Positions 7,584 to 17,684 of a DNA stretch of 47,377 nt are shown piece after piece. The stretch's first letter is position 1; every line of letters begins with the position of its first letter. A program made the translations under genes and the position numbers. Under the pieces are notes generated by a model. It worked only from the letters and a program-made list of their open reading frames with translations. It did not search any database and was not told the DNA's origin. The stretch is from Desulfobacterales bacterium (GTDB lineage Bacteria > Desulfobacterota > Desulfobacteria > Desulfobacterales > JAHDSC01): NCBI GenBank assembly GCA_016931455.1, contig JAFGES010000102.1, positions 1 through 47,377 on the forward strand, written 5' to 3'.

Positions 7584-9669
7584 AACGCGCATAATCCACC
7601 ATTGCCCGAAAGGCAGCCAGAGCACGCTCCGGGCTCGGATAACATGGAACGTGTAACCTTGAAAAGCCCCTATGAATATGTCGGATCTCATTTTCCGAGC
7701 CTCCGAAATAGCTCACAAAAACAGGTTTATCCCTATATTGTTGAAAAAGATCACTGAATGCATCTTCAATATTAAAAATTGACTCCGGCATTAAAACAAA
7801 AATAATTAAAAGGCTATCGATATCATCTTGCTCAAACAAACATTGGGCAATATGCTGCATCGTTTTTTTAGATCCATTCTGTTCAACTGCCGACCATATA
7901 TCCACAGGATTTCGAATCGGAGCCCAGTTGGGAATCACCGCACGCAATTTATTTATGGTTTCAATCTGCAATGCAGGCAATTGAATTCCCAAATCCTCTG
8001 CGGTATCTGTTGTCAATACGCATCCCAAACCCGTAATTGATAATACTCCCATTCGATTACCCCTGGGTAGCGGCAATTTTTCGAAAGCAGATAATGTGTC
8101 GTGAAAAGCTTCCGAATCAAGTACACGTATGACTCCGCAGCGGTGGCAGACCGCATCAAAGATATTATCAGTCGCTGCCAAAGTGCCGGTGTGTGAAGCA
8201 ATGGCCTGTGCACCGGCTTCGGATCGACCTGCCTTAAGGATAACCACAGGTTTTTTAGCAGCAGCCATCCGTGCCGCTTCAACAAATCGCGTACCATCTG
8301 ATATCCCTTCAATATACATTCCTATTGTTGTTGTCTCAGGATCATCTGCTAAAAATTCCAAGACATCCGTTTCGTTCACATCACCTTTGTTGCCGATGCA
8401 TGCGATCTTTGCTACGCCGTATGGTTTAAAGTCTCCAATCCAGCGGCTCCAGCCGGATGAGAATACACCACTTTGACCAAATATGGCTACGCCGCCGGGA
8501 TCTATCGGTTCCAAAGTAACAATCGAAGTACATAGCCCAGCCCTTGGATTAATTGTACCAATGCTATTGGGCCCCATGAGCCGCATTCCCAAATTCCGCG
8601 ATCTGGCAGATAGAATTTCCTGTTCCTCTCGGCCGGATTCACCAATGTCGGAATACCCGCCGGTACTAAGGATAATATTTTTCACACCATTTTGGGCACA
8701 GCGCTCAATAGCACCCGGCACCGAATCTTTCGGGGTAACAATCATTGCAAGATCAACCGGTTCAGGCACTTCAGAGATCGTTTTGTAGGTTTTTAATCCC
8801 AATATTTTCTGCCCTGAAGGATTGACTGGATAAATATTACCTTTGAACCCGGCGGCAATAATATTGCGAAGAATAATATGCCCCCCTTTTTGATGATCCC
8901 GCGAAGCCCCTATCAAAGCGACTGATTTAGGATTGAAAAAGTATTCAATGCTTTTGGGGTATTGAGTCCAATGAGGCTTGGGAAAAGAGTCCTTAACAAT
9001 TCTAACCAATGCATCTACCGCTACCAAACTGGATGAATTAACGATGAGCGGATTAACATCAATTTCAAAAATATCATCCCGCCGGGTCATCATTTCCGAT
9101 AGTGCGACAATCGCCTCAGCTATCTTTTGCCTATCGGCCGAGGGCTGCCCTCTAAACCCCTGCAGCAATGCAGATCCCTTCAGTCGGCTTAACATCGTAA
9201 ATGCAGTTTCCAAATCAACCGGGGCCAATTCCAGCACTGAATCTTGAAGCACTTCAGTAAATATTCCCCCAATTCCTATCAAAACTATGGGACCGAAAAC
9301 AGCATCTCGTTTCGCTCCTAATATCAATTCAATACCGCCGGGAACCATCTTTTGAATGAGAAGAGTATGAGAGATTTTGGAAAAATTAAGTTCAATTTTA
9401 CCTACCGCTTTTATTAGATCAGTTTTATTAGTGATATTCAGGGCAACACCACCGGAATCACTTTTATGAAGAATCTCTCTTGAACAAACTTTCACGACTA
9501 CAGGATAGCCAATTTTTGCGGCGGCCTCAACGGCTTCAGATTCAGAGCGGGCTTCTATCTCTTCTACCGTAGGTATTTCCCATTGCTTAAGCAAAAACTT
9601 ACCTTCTTTTTCATTCAGTGTCTCAATCTTATTTTGATTTAGTTTCATATCATCGACTTTGCTTATCAT
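7561..9669 (-). CDS. ADP-forming acetate/acyl-CoA ligase, fused beta-alpha subunits
   Basis: This 702-residue enzyme is an NDP-forming acyl-CoA synthetase: acyl-CoA + ADP + Pi to acid + CoA + ATP. The N-terminal ~220 residues are an ATP-grasp domain (EGKFLLKQWEIPT, PVVVKVCSREILHKSDSGGV, GIGGIFTEVLQD, EIDVNPLIV). A CoA-binding Rossmann domain follows (FNPKSVALIGASRD, YPVNPSGQKILGLKTY). Then come the succinyl-CoA-ligase-like domains, with the SHTGTLA loop. The beta-alpha order is the reverse of the common alpha-beta fusion but is known in the family. In an anaerobe carrying the oxidoreductase at 22-25 kb this would conserve energy from acyl-CoA. The acyl substrate is not predictable here. No clear Shine-Dalgarno sequence is seen before ATG 9669. 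Confidence 0.92.
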   Translation of the reverse strand: MISKVDDMKLNQNKIETLNEKEGKFLLKQWEIPTVEEIEARSESEAVEAAAKIGYPVVVKVCSREILHKSDSGGVALNITNKTDLIKAVGKIELNFSKISHTLLIQKMVPGGIELILGAKRDAVFGPIVLIGIGGIFTEVLQDSVLELAPVDLETAFTMLSRLKGSALLQGFRGQPSADRQKIAEAIVALSEMMTRRDDIFEIDVNPLIVNSSSLVAVDALVRIVKDSFPKPHWTQYPKSIEYFFNPKSVALIGASRDHQKGGHIILRNIIAAGFKGNIYPVNPSGQKILGLKTYKTISEVPEPVDLAMIVTPKDSVPGAIERCAQNGVKNIILSTGGYSDIGESGREEQEILSARSRNLGMRLMGPNSIGTINPRAGLCTSIVTLEPIDPGGVAIFGQSGVFSSGWSRWIGDFKPYGVAKIACIGNKGDVNETDVLEFLADDPETTTIGMYIEGISDGTRFVEAARMAAAKKPVVILKAGRSEAGAQAIASHTGTLAATDNIFDAVCHRCGVIRVLDSEAFHDTLSAFEKLPLPRGNRMGVLSITGLGCVLTTDTAEDLGIQLPALQIETINKLRAVIPNWAPIRNPVDIWSAVEQNGSKKTMQHIAQCLFEQDDIDSLLIIFVLMPESIFNIEDAFSDLFQQYRDKPVFVSYFGGSENEIRHIHRGFSRLHVPCYPSPERALAAFRAMVDYARFRAKHLN

Positions 9670-9728
9670 ATTTAAAAATCATTGAATACGCGAATGGAAT
9701 TTTATTTTTAAAGGACAATCGCAAAACA

Positions 9729-10862
9729 TTATGCGTAGAATGCTTTTATTCTATCGACGACATATGCTTGTTGCTCATATGAAAGCTCCGGATATATAGG
9801 AAGAGCTATGGTATGAGAGGCTGCATATTCAGCCGCCGGGAAATCCCCTTTTTTATAATTCAAATCTGCAAAACATTCCTGAAGATGCAGAGGAACCGGG
9901 TAATAAATTTCCGTCCCAATTCCTGATTCACTTAAAAACAGACGCAATTCATCTCTTTTTTCTTTGATATTGATCACAAACTGATTGTAAATATGACGAT
10001 TTTGCTTTTCATGTGGTAGCTCAACCCAATTTTTCAAGTCTGCATCATCAAAAAGTTCTCTATATTTGCGTGCATTTTCCCGGCGCGCTTGAGTCCAGTG
10101 ATCAAGATACTTCAATTTGATGGAAACAATGGCGGCCTGCAAAGCATCCAGCCTAAAATTTCCGCCGATCATTTTATGATAATATTTGGGTTCGCTTCCA
10201 TGAACTCGCAGTATACGCAGTTTTTCATTCAAAGTATCCGAATGTGTTGTTACAATCCCGCCATCCCCAAAAGCACCAAGGTTTTTGGAGGGGAAAAAAG
10301 AAAAACAACCGATATCTCCCATTGATCCTGCCCGTTTTCCTCTGTATTCGGCACCAATAGCCTGGGCTGCATCTTCAATCACAAAAAGATTATATTTTGC
10401 AGCGATCTCAAGAATAGGTTCCATATCCGCGCATTGTCCATATAAATGAACGGGTAATAAAGCTTTAACTTTTTTCAATTCTTTTTTGCTCAATGCGCAA
10501 ATAAGGCTTTCAAGTCTTTCCGGCGAAATATTATACGTACTCGGATCGATATCGACAAAAACCGGCCGAGCTCCAATACGGGTAATGGAACCTGCTGTGG
10601 CAAAAAAAGTATACGGTGTGGTTATGACAAGATCTTCACGACCGATTCCCAAGGCCATCAGTGCAATCAACAAGGCATCAGACCCTGATGAAACACCGAC
10701 GGCGTATTTGGAAAAACAGTATTCGGCAATTTCCTTCTCAAGCGCTTCAACCCGGGGGCCAAGAATGAAATATTGACTATCAAAGATTTCTTCCGTAACT
10801 TTCAGGATTTCTTCTTTTATATTTTTATATTGTTCTTTAAGGTCAAGCAAAGGTACCTTCAT
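9729..10862 (-). CDS. DegT/DnrJ/EryC1/StrS family aminotransferase
   Basis: This PLP-dependent sugar aminotransferase has 377 residues, usual for the family. It starts with VPLLDLKEQY, the family hallmark. It continues with SSGSDALLIALMALGIG, TTPYTFFATAGSI and the VEDAAQAIGAEY motif. The PLP lysine is in CFSFFPSKNLGAFGDGG. The C-terminal HIYNQFVI and TEIYYPVPLHLQ segments also fit. Such enzymes aminate a keto-sugar nucleotide for LPS, O-antigen or glycan. AAGGTG lies eight bases before ATG 10862. It follows manC by 28 bases, so a role in surface polysaccharide is likely; the exact sugar is not known. Confidence 0.92.
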   Translation of the reverse strand: MKVPLLDLKEQYKNIKEEILKVTEEIFDSQYFILGPRVEALEKEIAEYCFSKYAVGVSSGSDALLIALMALGIGREDLVITTPYTFFATAGSITRIGARPVFVDIDPSTYNISPERLESLICALSKKELKKVKALLPVHLYGQCADMEPILEIAAKYNLFVIEDAAQAIGAEYRGKRAGSMGDIGCFSFFPSKNLGAFGDGGIVTTHSDTLNEKLRILRVHGSEPKYYHKMIGGNFRLDALQAAIVSIKLKYLDHWTQARRENARKYRELFDDADLKNWVELPHEKQNRHIYNQFVINIKEKRDELRLFLSESGIGTEIYYPVPLHLQECFADLNYKKGDFPAAEYAASHTIALPIYPELSYEQQAYVVDRIKAFYA

Positions 10863-10890
10863 AATTTAACACCTTAATATATTTATAGGT

Positions 10891-12258
10891 TCATCTTTGG
10901 CTATCTATGTCTACCTCAATAATCTGCAAGGGCTCTTTTTCACAATTTTCAATTTCAGCATTTTCCTTTTCATACAAGACGATAGATTCCTTTCTTTTTA
11001 AGAATCGACTGCCTTCACCGGTTGTGATCTTAGCTTGGCCTTTAATCACTAACAGGTGCTTTACCAATGAATCATTGTCTCCAACCCGCAATATCGAATC
11101 CGGATCCATCACAATTCGGCTGACCTTAAACCCATTTTTATGTTCCAAAACCTTATAGCAGCCCCAAGGCTCGGAGACGGTTTTATGATGTTGACATTCC
11201 GGCCGTCCTCTTTTTTTTAGTTTTTCCACAATGGATTTAACGTTTCTGCTGTTATTTAGATCCGAAATAAATACGGAATCTTCCGTCTCAACAACAACCA
11301 TATCTTTAACCTGATTCGTTGCTATCAGCCGATCATTTCCCATTAATAAACATGCTTTTGTATCTTCTGTAATAACATCGCCAACAATCACATTATCGTC
11401 TGGATCCTTTGGAAGAAAGTCATAAAGAGACTTCCATGATCCAATATCGCTCCATCCAAAATCAGATGATAAAACAACACCTTTTTTTGTTTTTTCCATA
11501 ATCGCATAATCAATGGAAATATTTGGAATCTGTTCATATGCTTCTCTTGTTATAGCATCTTCTTTGATCATCATCGTTTCTATTTTGTTATAAATTTCAG
11601 GCTGATAACCTTTGAACTCTTTCATGATGACAGACAGTTTGAAGGCAAACATTCCACTGTTCCAGAAAAAATTACCTGCTTCAATATAGCTTTTTGCAGT
11701 CTCCGCATCGGGCTTCTCAACAAATTTTTTGATCGAAAACGCTCCATCAAATAATTCGGCCGCACCTTCAATATAACCGTAGCCCGTTTCAGGGTAATCG
11801 GGTTTGATTCCAAAAGTGACGATATATCCCATCTCAGCAAGCCCTTCGGCTGATTTCAATTTTTTATGAAAGCTATCAAGGTCTCGGATCACATGATCGG
11901 CAGGAAATACAAATAAAATCGCATCCTTCTCATGTTTTAAAATATTAAATGCAGCCAATAAAATGGCCGGTGCCGTATTGCGTCCACATGGTTCACATAT
12001 AATTTTGTCATCGGATGCTATTCCGAGTTCCTCCATATGGCTTGCGATACCATGCAAGTGTTCTTTTCCACAAACAATCCGGATTTTATCTGTATCCAGT
12101 ACAGCGGATAATCTTTTGATCGTATTTTGAATCAAAGAATCTTTTCCATTAAATTTTACAAGCTGTTTGGGGAAAGATTCCCTCGATACCGGCCAAAGTC
12201 GCGTTCCGGTCCCACCGGCCAACAAAATTGAATAGGTATGACCTTTTGATTCAGGCAT
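10891..12258 (-). CDS. manC: Mannose-1-phosphate guanylyltransferase with degenerate isomerase cupin
   Basis: ManC makes GDP-mannose from mannose-1-phosphate and GTP. The N-terminal nucleotidyltransferase (residues 1 to about 345) is intact: LLAGGTGTRLWPVSRESFPKQ, EPCGRNTAPAILLAA, FPADHVI, GYGYIEGA, FVEKPD, NSGMFAF and the SDFGWSDIGSW motif. The C-terminal cupin begins normally (SEPWGCYKVLEHKNGFKVSR), but where type II enzymes have a metal-binding LSLQxHHHRxEHW segment this protein has LRVGDNDSLVKHLLVIKG. It therefore probably lacks phosphomannose isomerase activity. At 455 residues it is slightly short. AAGGAG precedes the ATG by nine bases, and the start overlaps the end of dnaE by eight bases. 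Confidence 0.9.
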   Translation of the reverse strand: MPESKGHTYSILLAGGTGTRLWPVSRESFPKQLVKFNGKDSLIQNTIKRLSAVLDTDKIRIVCGKEHLHGIASHMEELGIASDDKIICEPCGRNTAPAILLAAFNILKHEKDAILFVFPADHVIRDLDSFHKKLKSAEGLAEMGYIVTFGIKPDYPETGYGYIEGAAELFDGAFSIKKFVEKPDAETAKSYIEAGNFFWNSGMFAFKLSVIMKEFKGYQPEIYNKIETMMIKEDAITREAYEQIPNISIDYAIMEKTKKGVVLSSDFGWSDIGSWKSLYDFLPKDPDDNVIVGDVITEDTKACLLMGNDRLIATNQVKDMVVVETEDSVFISDLNNSRNVKSIVEKLKKRGRPECQHHKTVSEPWGCYKVLEHKNGFKVSRIVMDPDSILRVGDNDSLVKHLLVIKGQAKITTGEGSRFLKRKESIVLYEKENAEIENCEKEPLQIIEVDIDSQR

Positions 12259-15200
12259 ATCCGCTGTCTCCTTTTCTTCTATTTCTTTTCAGATCATTTG
12301 TCTTTGCGGGAGAAGACACATTACTACAGATTGTTTCAACAACAGGATAACCGCAAAGACCATTTACTTCCATTTTTAACGGCATGCCTGCCTTTAACCT
12401 CAAATTGTCGGGAAGGGCAATAATAGTCTCTGTTTTGTCAGGATCGCATAAATGGATATAGGCCTGACACGTACCAGGGTATTTTTTAAAAATATCATTT
12501 AATTCTAAAAATATTTCTCTTTGTGTTCGTGTTATATCCAGGTTAAAATGAACACTTGCCGTCCACAGCTCCTCGGCTTTATCCATGGGTATGATGTTTT
12601 CCGCTAAAATCTTTACCGAGCTTTCATCCTTTTGGACCTGTCCCTCTATAAGAACCGGTATATCTTCGGCCAAAAGCTCACCGGCAGCCTTGTAAAGCGT
12701 AGGAAAAACCGTTGCCTCAAATACTCCGTTCAAATCCTCTATAGTAACAAAAGCCATGAGATCGGCCTTTTTGGTTTGTATCGTCTTGATATGGGTTACA
12801 ATCCCACCTACTCTGACGGTTTCTCCATCATTTTTTTCCTTTAAAGAAACTGCATTGGCATTTGTAAACTTTTCAAGCAAATCTTCATGGCGGGTTAAAG
12901 GATGACCTGTAATGTAAAAACCAAGAGATTCCTTTTCAGAGGCCAAAAGTTCTTTTTCATCCCATTCCTTGATATCCTGCATCTTGGGTAGGTTGATGGA
13001 TAAGTTATCCCTACTCATATCAAATAGCCCCATTTGAGGGTCCGCCTTTTCCTTCTGAACCATCTGACCGTATTCGATTGCATCTTCTACTGATGCAATC
13101 ATCTGTGAACGAAAACTACCGGTAAAATCAAAAGCACCACATTTTATAAGGCTTTCAATAACCCGTTTATTTACTTTTTTCAGGGTTACACGCTCACAAA
13201 ATTCAAATAAATTGGAAAATTTATTTTTCTCCCTCTCCTCGATAATGGTTTCGATCGCACTTTCTCCCACATTTTTGACAGCGAGCATTCCAAACCTGAT
13301 CTTGGATTCGGTCACTGTGAATTCTTTACCGCTCTCATTAATATCCGGTGGTAAAACAGAAATGTTATGCTTACGGCATTCGGTAATATATTTTACGATG
13401 TTATCCGTGGAGTTCATTTCACTGGTAAGAAGTGCAGCCATGAATTCGACGGGAAAATGCGCTTTAAGAAAAGCAGTCTGATAAGCAATCAGTGCATAGG
13501 CAGCACTATGGGATTTATTAAATCCATATCCGCCGAATTTTTCCATGAGATCAAAAATATTTTTAGCTTTATCGGAATCGATCTTGTTGTTTAGGGCCCC
13601 TTGCATAAACCGTTGCCTGTGCTCGGCCATAATTTCGGCAATTTTTTTTCCCATTGCTTTTCGGAGGCCATCGGCCTCCGCCATTGAATAATTGGCCAAG
13701 GCACCTGCTATTTTCATGACCTGTTCCTGATAAAGGATAACACCATAAGTCTCTTTAAGTATGGGCTCTAATTCGGGAATCAAATATTCAACTGCTTTTC
13801 TCCCATGTTTTCTTTCTACAAAATCATCCACCATCCCACTACCCATGGGGCCGGGACGGTAAAGGGCAACTAGAGCAATGACATCATCAAAACATGCAGG
13901 CTTTAACCGAACAAGCAAGTCTTTCATACCGGAACTCTCCAGTTGAAATACGCCGGTGGTATCACCGGATGCCAGCAGTTGATAGGTCTTTTGATCATTA
14001 AAATCAAGCGTCGATAAATTCGGTGGTATCTTTCCCTGGTTACTGATAAGCGAAAGCGTTCTGGCAATAACCGTCAAGTTACGCAGGCCTAGAAAATCAA
14101 ATTTTACTAGTCCTATTTTTTCGACCGCCTTCATATCGAACTGAGTGACAACCTCACCCTTCTTGCCTTTGTATAATGGCAAATACTGAGAAAGGGGCTT
14201 ATCTGAGATCACAACACCTGCGGCATGTGTCGAAGCATGCCGAGGCAAGCCTTCAAGCACTCTACAAATATTTATCAAATCTGCAATCTCGGGTTTCTCT
14301 TTAGATAGCTCAATCAGACGGGATTCCTGTTTTAGCGCATCATCAAGGCTTATGTTCAAAACATCAGGCACCATCTTAGCAATGGCATCTACCTCATGCA
14401 GGGGAATATCCAATGCCCTCCCCACATCACGTATAACAGCTCGAGTTTTCAGTTTTCCAAAGGTGATAATCTGAGCGACATAATCCCCCCCACCATATTT
14501 CTTGACTACATATTTAAAAACATCTTCTCTGCCGTTGATACAAAAATCGACATCGATATCCGGCATACTGATACGAGCAGGATTTAGAAAACGTTCGAAA
14601 ATCAAGCCGTGTTCAATCGGATCCAAGTCTGTAATTCCAAGAGAATATGCCACGAGACTCCCAGCGGCAGATCCCCTGCCGGGTCCAACGGGAACATTGT
14701 GCTCTTTTGCATAGCGAATGAAATCAGCAACAATCAAAAAATAGCCTGGAAATTCCATATCTTTTATGGTTGAAATTTCATAGTCTAGGCGGTTGTTGTA
14801 AATGCCTTCATCAATATCGGGCTTTGCTGCCTTTAAGCTTTGGATTCTGCTTCTATAACCTTCGCGAACCTTTTGTTCGAAAATCTCATCAATGGTCAAA
14901 TCTGCAGAAGCATCAAATTTGGGGAAATGGTAGGTTTTAAAATCGAATTCGATATTGCATCTTGCGGCAATATCTTTTGTGTGCTCCAGGGAACTCGGAT
15001 AGTCCTTAAAATAGGAATGCATTTCCTCGGGAGATTTAAAATACAACTGGTCCGTTCTAAACTTTAGCCGATCAGTGTCATTAACCGTCTTTCCAGTCTG
15101 AATACATAAAAGTACATCATGGGCACGAACATCACTCTGATCTAGATAATGGCAGTCGTTTGTGGCAACCAGAGGAACTGAAAGCCTTTCACTCATATCA

Positions 15201-15784
15201 TAAATCACCTGGTTGACTTCTTCCTGAATCGCAATACCGTTATTTTGAACCTCAAGAAAAAAATTGTCGGCTCCAAATAAATCAAGATAAAAACAAACGG
15301 CTTCATCAGCCTGCTTTATATTGCCGCTCCTAATCAGCATTGGGATCTCACCTTGAAGGCATGCCGACAGGCCGATCAGCCCCTTGCTATATTTTTTAAG
15401 AAGCTCCTTATCAATACGGGGTTTGTAATAAAAACCTTCAAGCTGCGCGATAGAAGCCAGCGTGCAAAGATTATGATAGCCTTCCTGATTTTCAGCCAGA
15501 AGAACGAGGTGGGCCAATCCTTTGTTATCTAACGGCGTCTTATCAGCAATACTGCGAGGAGACACATAACATTCACACCCAATGATGGGTTTAATTCCAA
15601 CTTTGCCGGCCTTCTCATAAAGTTCCAAAACACCGAACATCGTCCCATGATCGGTAATAGCAACCGACTCCATTCCAAAATCAGCAACACGCTTTAGGAG
15701 GGCATCGATCCTAATGGCGCCATCCAAAAGGCTGTACTGAGTATGCACATGAAGATGAACAAACTGCTGGATATTTTTAGTCAT
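12251..15784 (-). CDS. dnaE: DNA polymerase III alpha subunit DnaE
   Basis: The replicative polymerase catalytic subunit, 1177 residues, full length. The N-terminal PHP domain is intact (FVHLHVHTQYSLLDG, AITDHGTMFG, GCECYVSP, ATNDCHYL). The C-family polymerase core shows GPGRGSAAGSLVAY and the catalytic MPDIDVDF, and further on ALYRPGPMGSGMV, YQEQVMKIA and NKSHSAAYALIAYQTAFLKAH. A C-terminal HhH region and an OB-fold (VRVGGIVTHIKTIQTKKADLMAFVTIEDLNG) complete it. The preserved PHP histidines suggest an active or metal-binding PHP domain. It heads the minus-strand run with manC and the DegT gene, an unusual partnership of replication with sugar nucleotide genes. Confidence 0.97.
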   Translation of the reverse strand: MTKNIQQFVHLHVHTQYSLLDGAIRIDALLKRVADFGMESVAITDHGTMFGVLELYEKAGKVGIKPIIGCECYVSPRSIADKTPLDNKGLAHLVLLAENQEGYHNLCTLASIAQLEGFYYKPRIDKELLKKYSKGLIGLSACLQGEIPMLIRSGNIKQADEAVCFYLDLFGADNFFLEVQNNGIAIQEEVNQVIYDMSERLSVPLVATNDCHYLDQSDVRAHDVLLCIQTGKTVNDTDRLKFRTDQLYFKSPEEMHSYFKDYPSSLEHTKDIAARCNIEFDFKTYHFPKFDASADLTIDEIFEQKVREGYRSRIQSLKAAKPDIDEGIYNNRLDYEISTIKDMEFPGYFLIVADFIRYAKEHNVPVGPGRGSAAGSLVAYSLGITDLDPIEHGLIFERFLNPARISMPDIDVDFCINGREDVFKYVVKKYGGGDYVAQIITFGKLKTRAVIRDVGRALDIPLHEVDAIAKMVPDVLNISLDDALKQESRLIELSKEKPEIADLINICRVLEGLPRHASTHAAGVVISDKPLSQYLPLYKGKKGEVVTQFDMKAVEKIGLVKFDFLGLRNLTVIARTLSLISNQGKIPPNLSTLDFNDQKTYQLLASGDTTGVFQLESSGMKDLLVRLKPACFDDVIALVALYRPGPMGSGMVDDFVERKHGRKAVEYLIPELEPILKETYGVILYQEQVMKIAGALANYSMAEADGLRKAMGKKIAEIMAEHRQRFMQGALNNKIDSDKAKNIFDLMEKFGGYGFNKSHSAAYALIAYQTAFLKAHFPVEFMAALLTSEMNSTDNIVKYITECRKHNISVLPPDINESGKEFTVTESKIRFGMLAVKNVGESAIETIIEEREKNKFSNLFEFCERVTLKKVNKRVIESLIKCGAFDFTGSFRSQMIASVEDAIEYGQMVQKEKADPQMGLFDMSRDNLSINLPKMQDIKEWDEKELLASEKESLGFYITGHPLTRHEDLLEKFTNANAVSLKEKNDGETVRVGGIVTHIKTIQTKKADLMAFVTIEDLNGVFEATVFPTLYKAAGELLAEDIPVLIEGQVQKDESSVKILAENIIPMDKAEELWTASVHFNLDITRTQREIFLELNDIFKKYPGTCQAYIHLCDPDKTETIIALPDNLRLKAGMPLKMEVNGLCGYPVVETICSNVSSPAKTNDLKRNRRKGDSGYA

Positions 15785-15886
15785 CGTTTTCTTTCTACCT
15801 AATCATCCATGAAAGAGGAATAAGGGTAACTAAGTGATACAAACTACAAAAAACCTCAAAATAAAAAAACATGATATAAACAAGGA

Positions 15887-17350
15887 TTAATCCAAACGGT
15901 AGTTTGGCGCTTCCTTAGTAATGATCACGTCATGCACATGGCTCTCACGCATTCCTGCAGCACTTATTTTTATAAATCGCGCTTTTTCTCTGAGATCTTT
16001 TATTGTTCGGCAGCCTACATAGCCCATTCCCGCCTTAAGCCCCCCGACAAGCTGAAAAATATTTGCAGAAAGAGAACCCCTATAAGGAACACGCCCGACA
16101 ATACCTTCAGGGACCAACTTATCCGTATCCGCTTCTTCTCCTTGATAATACCTGTCTTTGCTACCCTTTTTCATGGCTTCAACAGATCCCATTCCTCTAT
16201 ATACCTTATAACTGCGCCCCTGAAAAAAAATTGTTTCCCCCGGGCTTTCTTCCGTTCCCGCAAAAAGCCCTCCTATCATTACCACGTGGGCACCTGCACC
16301 GATTGCTTTTGTAATATCACCTGAAAATTTTATTCCTCCGTCGGCAATCAACGGAACGCCGGTTTTATCGGATATAGATTTGCAGTTCATTATAGCAGTT
16401 ATCTGAGGAATACCGATACCTGCAACAATACGTGTCGTACAGATAGATCCGGGACCTATACCGATTTTAACTCCGTCGATTCCCGCCTTAATAAGGTCCT
16501 TAGCACCTTCCTCCGTTCCTACATTGCCTGCAATGAGTTCAAGGTCATTGAAAGTATTTTTTAATTTTTTTACTGCATCGATCACATTTTTGGAATGTCC
16601 ATGGGAGGTATCAATTAGTAAGATATCAGCACCGGCCTTTAAGAGAGCACCCGCACGCTCTTCCATATCAGAACCTACCCCAATGGCGGCACCGACTCTA
16701 AGTCTGCCCATTTTATCTTTACAGGCATTCGGGTATTTTTTTATCTTTTCAATATCTTTAATCGTTATCAAACCGGTAAGTCGCCCTTTGCTGTCGACGA
16801 CTAGTAGCTTTTCAATTCGATGTTTATGTAACAGCTTTTTAGAATCTTCCAGCGTGATACCTTCAGAAACCGTTATAAGATTTTCTTTGGTCATCACCTC
16901 TGAAACTTTCTTTTCCAAATCCGTTTCAAATCGTAGGTCTCTATTTGTTACAATGCCGACGAGCTGATCTCCTTTTGTAACAGGGACTCCGGAAATACGG
17001 TACCGTTCCATCAATTTTAGTACCTCAAAGACGGTTTGCTCCGGATGTATGGTGACAGGATCAACAATCATACCGCTTTCAGATTTTTTTACCTTATCCA
17101 CTTCTCTTGCCTGGCTTTTGATACTCATATTTCGGTGGATAAAGCCGATCCCGCCTTCTCGTGCCATGCTGATAGAAGTTTCTGCTTCCGTCACAGTATC
17201 CATTGCAGCACTTACAATCGGAATATTCAGCGTAAAGTTTTTTGTCAATCGCGTAGAGGTATCAATACCCTTGGGCAAAACGTCTGAATAGCTCGGAACC
17301 AACAAAACATCATCAAAAGAAAAAGCATCTTGATATTCTATTTTTATCAT
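15887..17350 (-). CDS. guaB: Inosine-5'-monophosphate dehydrogenase GuaB
   Basis: GuaB oxidises IMP to XMP with NAD, the committed step of guanine nucleotide synthesis. The protein is 487 residues. It contains the TIM-barrel start ([29 protein letters not shown]) and a CBS pair inserted at about residues 90-210 ([34 protein letters not shown]). The catalytic loop [17 protein letters not shown] holds the active cysteine, and [11 protein letters not shown] and [11 protein letters not shown] follow. I chose ATG 17350 because GGGAGGA lies five bases upstream; an in-frame TTG at 17374 lies upstream of that site. guaA is not in this window. Confidence 0.97.
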   Translation of the reverse strand: MIKIEYQDAFSFDDVLLVPSYSDVLPKGIDTSTRLTKNFTLNIPIVSAAMDTVTEAETSISMAREGGIGFIHRNMSIKSQAREVDKVKKSESGMIVDPVTIHPEQTVFEVLKLMERYRISGVPVTKGDQLVGIVTNRDLRFETDLEKKVSEVMTKENLITVSEGITLEDSKKLLHKHRIEKLLVVDSKGRLTGLITIKDIEKIKKYPNACKDKMGRLRVGAAIGVGSDMEERAGALLKAGADILLIDTSHGHSKNVIDAVKKLKNTFNDLELIAGNVGTEEGAKDLIKAGIDGVKIGIGPGSICTTRIVAGIGIPQITAIMNCKSISDKTGVPLIADGGIKFSGDITKAIGAGAHVVMIGGLFAGTEESPGETIFFQGRSYKVYRGMGSVEAMKKGSKDRYYQGEEADTDKLVPEGIVGRVPYRGSLSANIFQLVGGLKAGMGYVGCRTIKDLREKARFIKISAAGMRESHVHDVIITKEAPNYRLD

Positions 17351-17684
17351 AGGATTCCTCCCGGAAAAAATCAATTTTATGTATTTATAAGCAGATTAAA
17401 TCAATTCAAAATTGAGTTTGTTTGATATTGCATTACAAACAGCATAAAGCAAAACATTATGAAAATAGCTTTTACAATCCATCCAATAGTAGATTTGAAA
17501 ACCGAATAGCAAAAGGAGTTTTCTTTAGCAATCTTTTATTTGTTGACTTGACAAGCCAACACCGCTCATAATAAATTCAAAAAAGAATTTACATACATAT
17601 GATTACTTGTTAAATTTCTAAATTTTAATATTTAATAAATTCAGGATAATATAGTTATATTTGAATAAAATCTTCAACTAAATC
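17351..17684. other. Divergent intergenic region guaB / YciO-family gene
   Basis: About 330 AT-rich bases between divergent genes. A possible sigma-70 promoter for the plus-strand gene is TTGACT (17543-17548), an 18-base spacer, then CATAAT (17567-17572), leaving a 5' leader of over 100 bases. No riboswitch or RNA gene is recognised. The guaB ribosome-binding site lies at the left edge. Confidence 0.4.
17543..17572 (+). promoter_or_regulatory. Possible sigma-70 promoter for the YciO/Sua5-family gene
   Basis: TTGACT and CATAAT are separated by 18 bases. Five of six bases match the consensus in each box. The pair lies about 110 bases before the next plus-strand start. It was read by eye only, and AT-rich sequence makes chance matches common. 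Confidence 0.35.

Noticed and set aside
8129-8788. Plus-strand open frames inside the acyl-CoA synthetase gene
   Set aside because: They lie opposite a gene with clear ATP-grasp and CoA-binding motifs, have no recognisable domain, and have no ribosome-binding sites.
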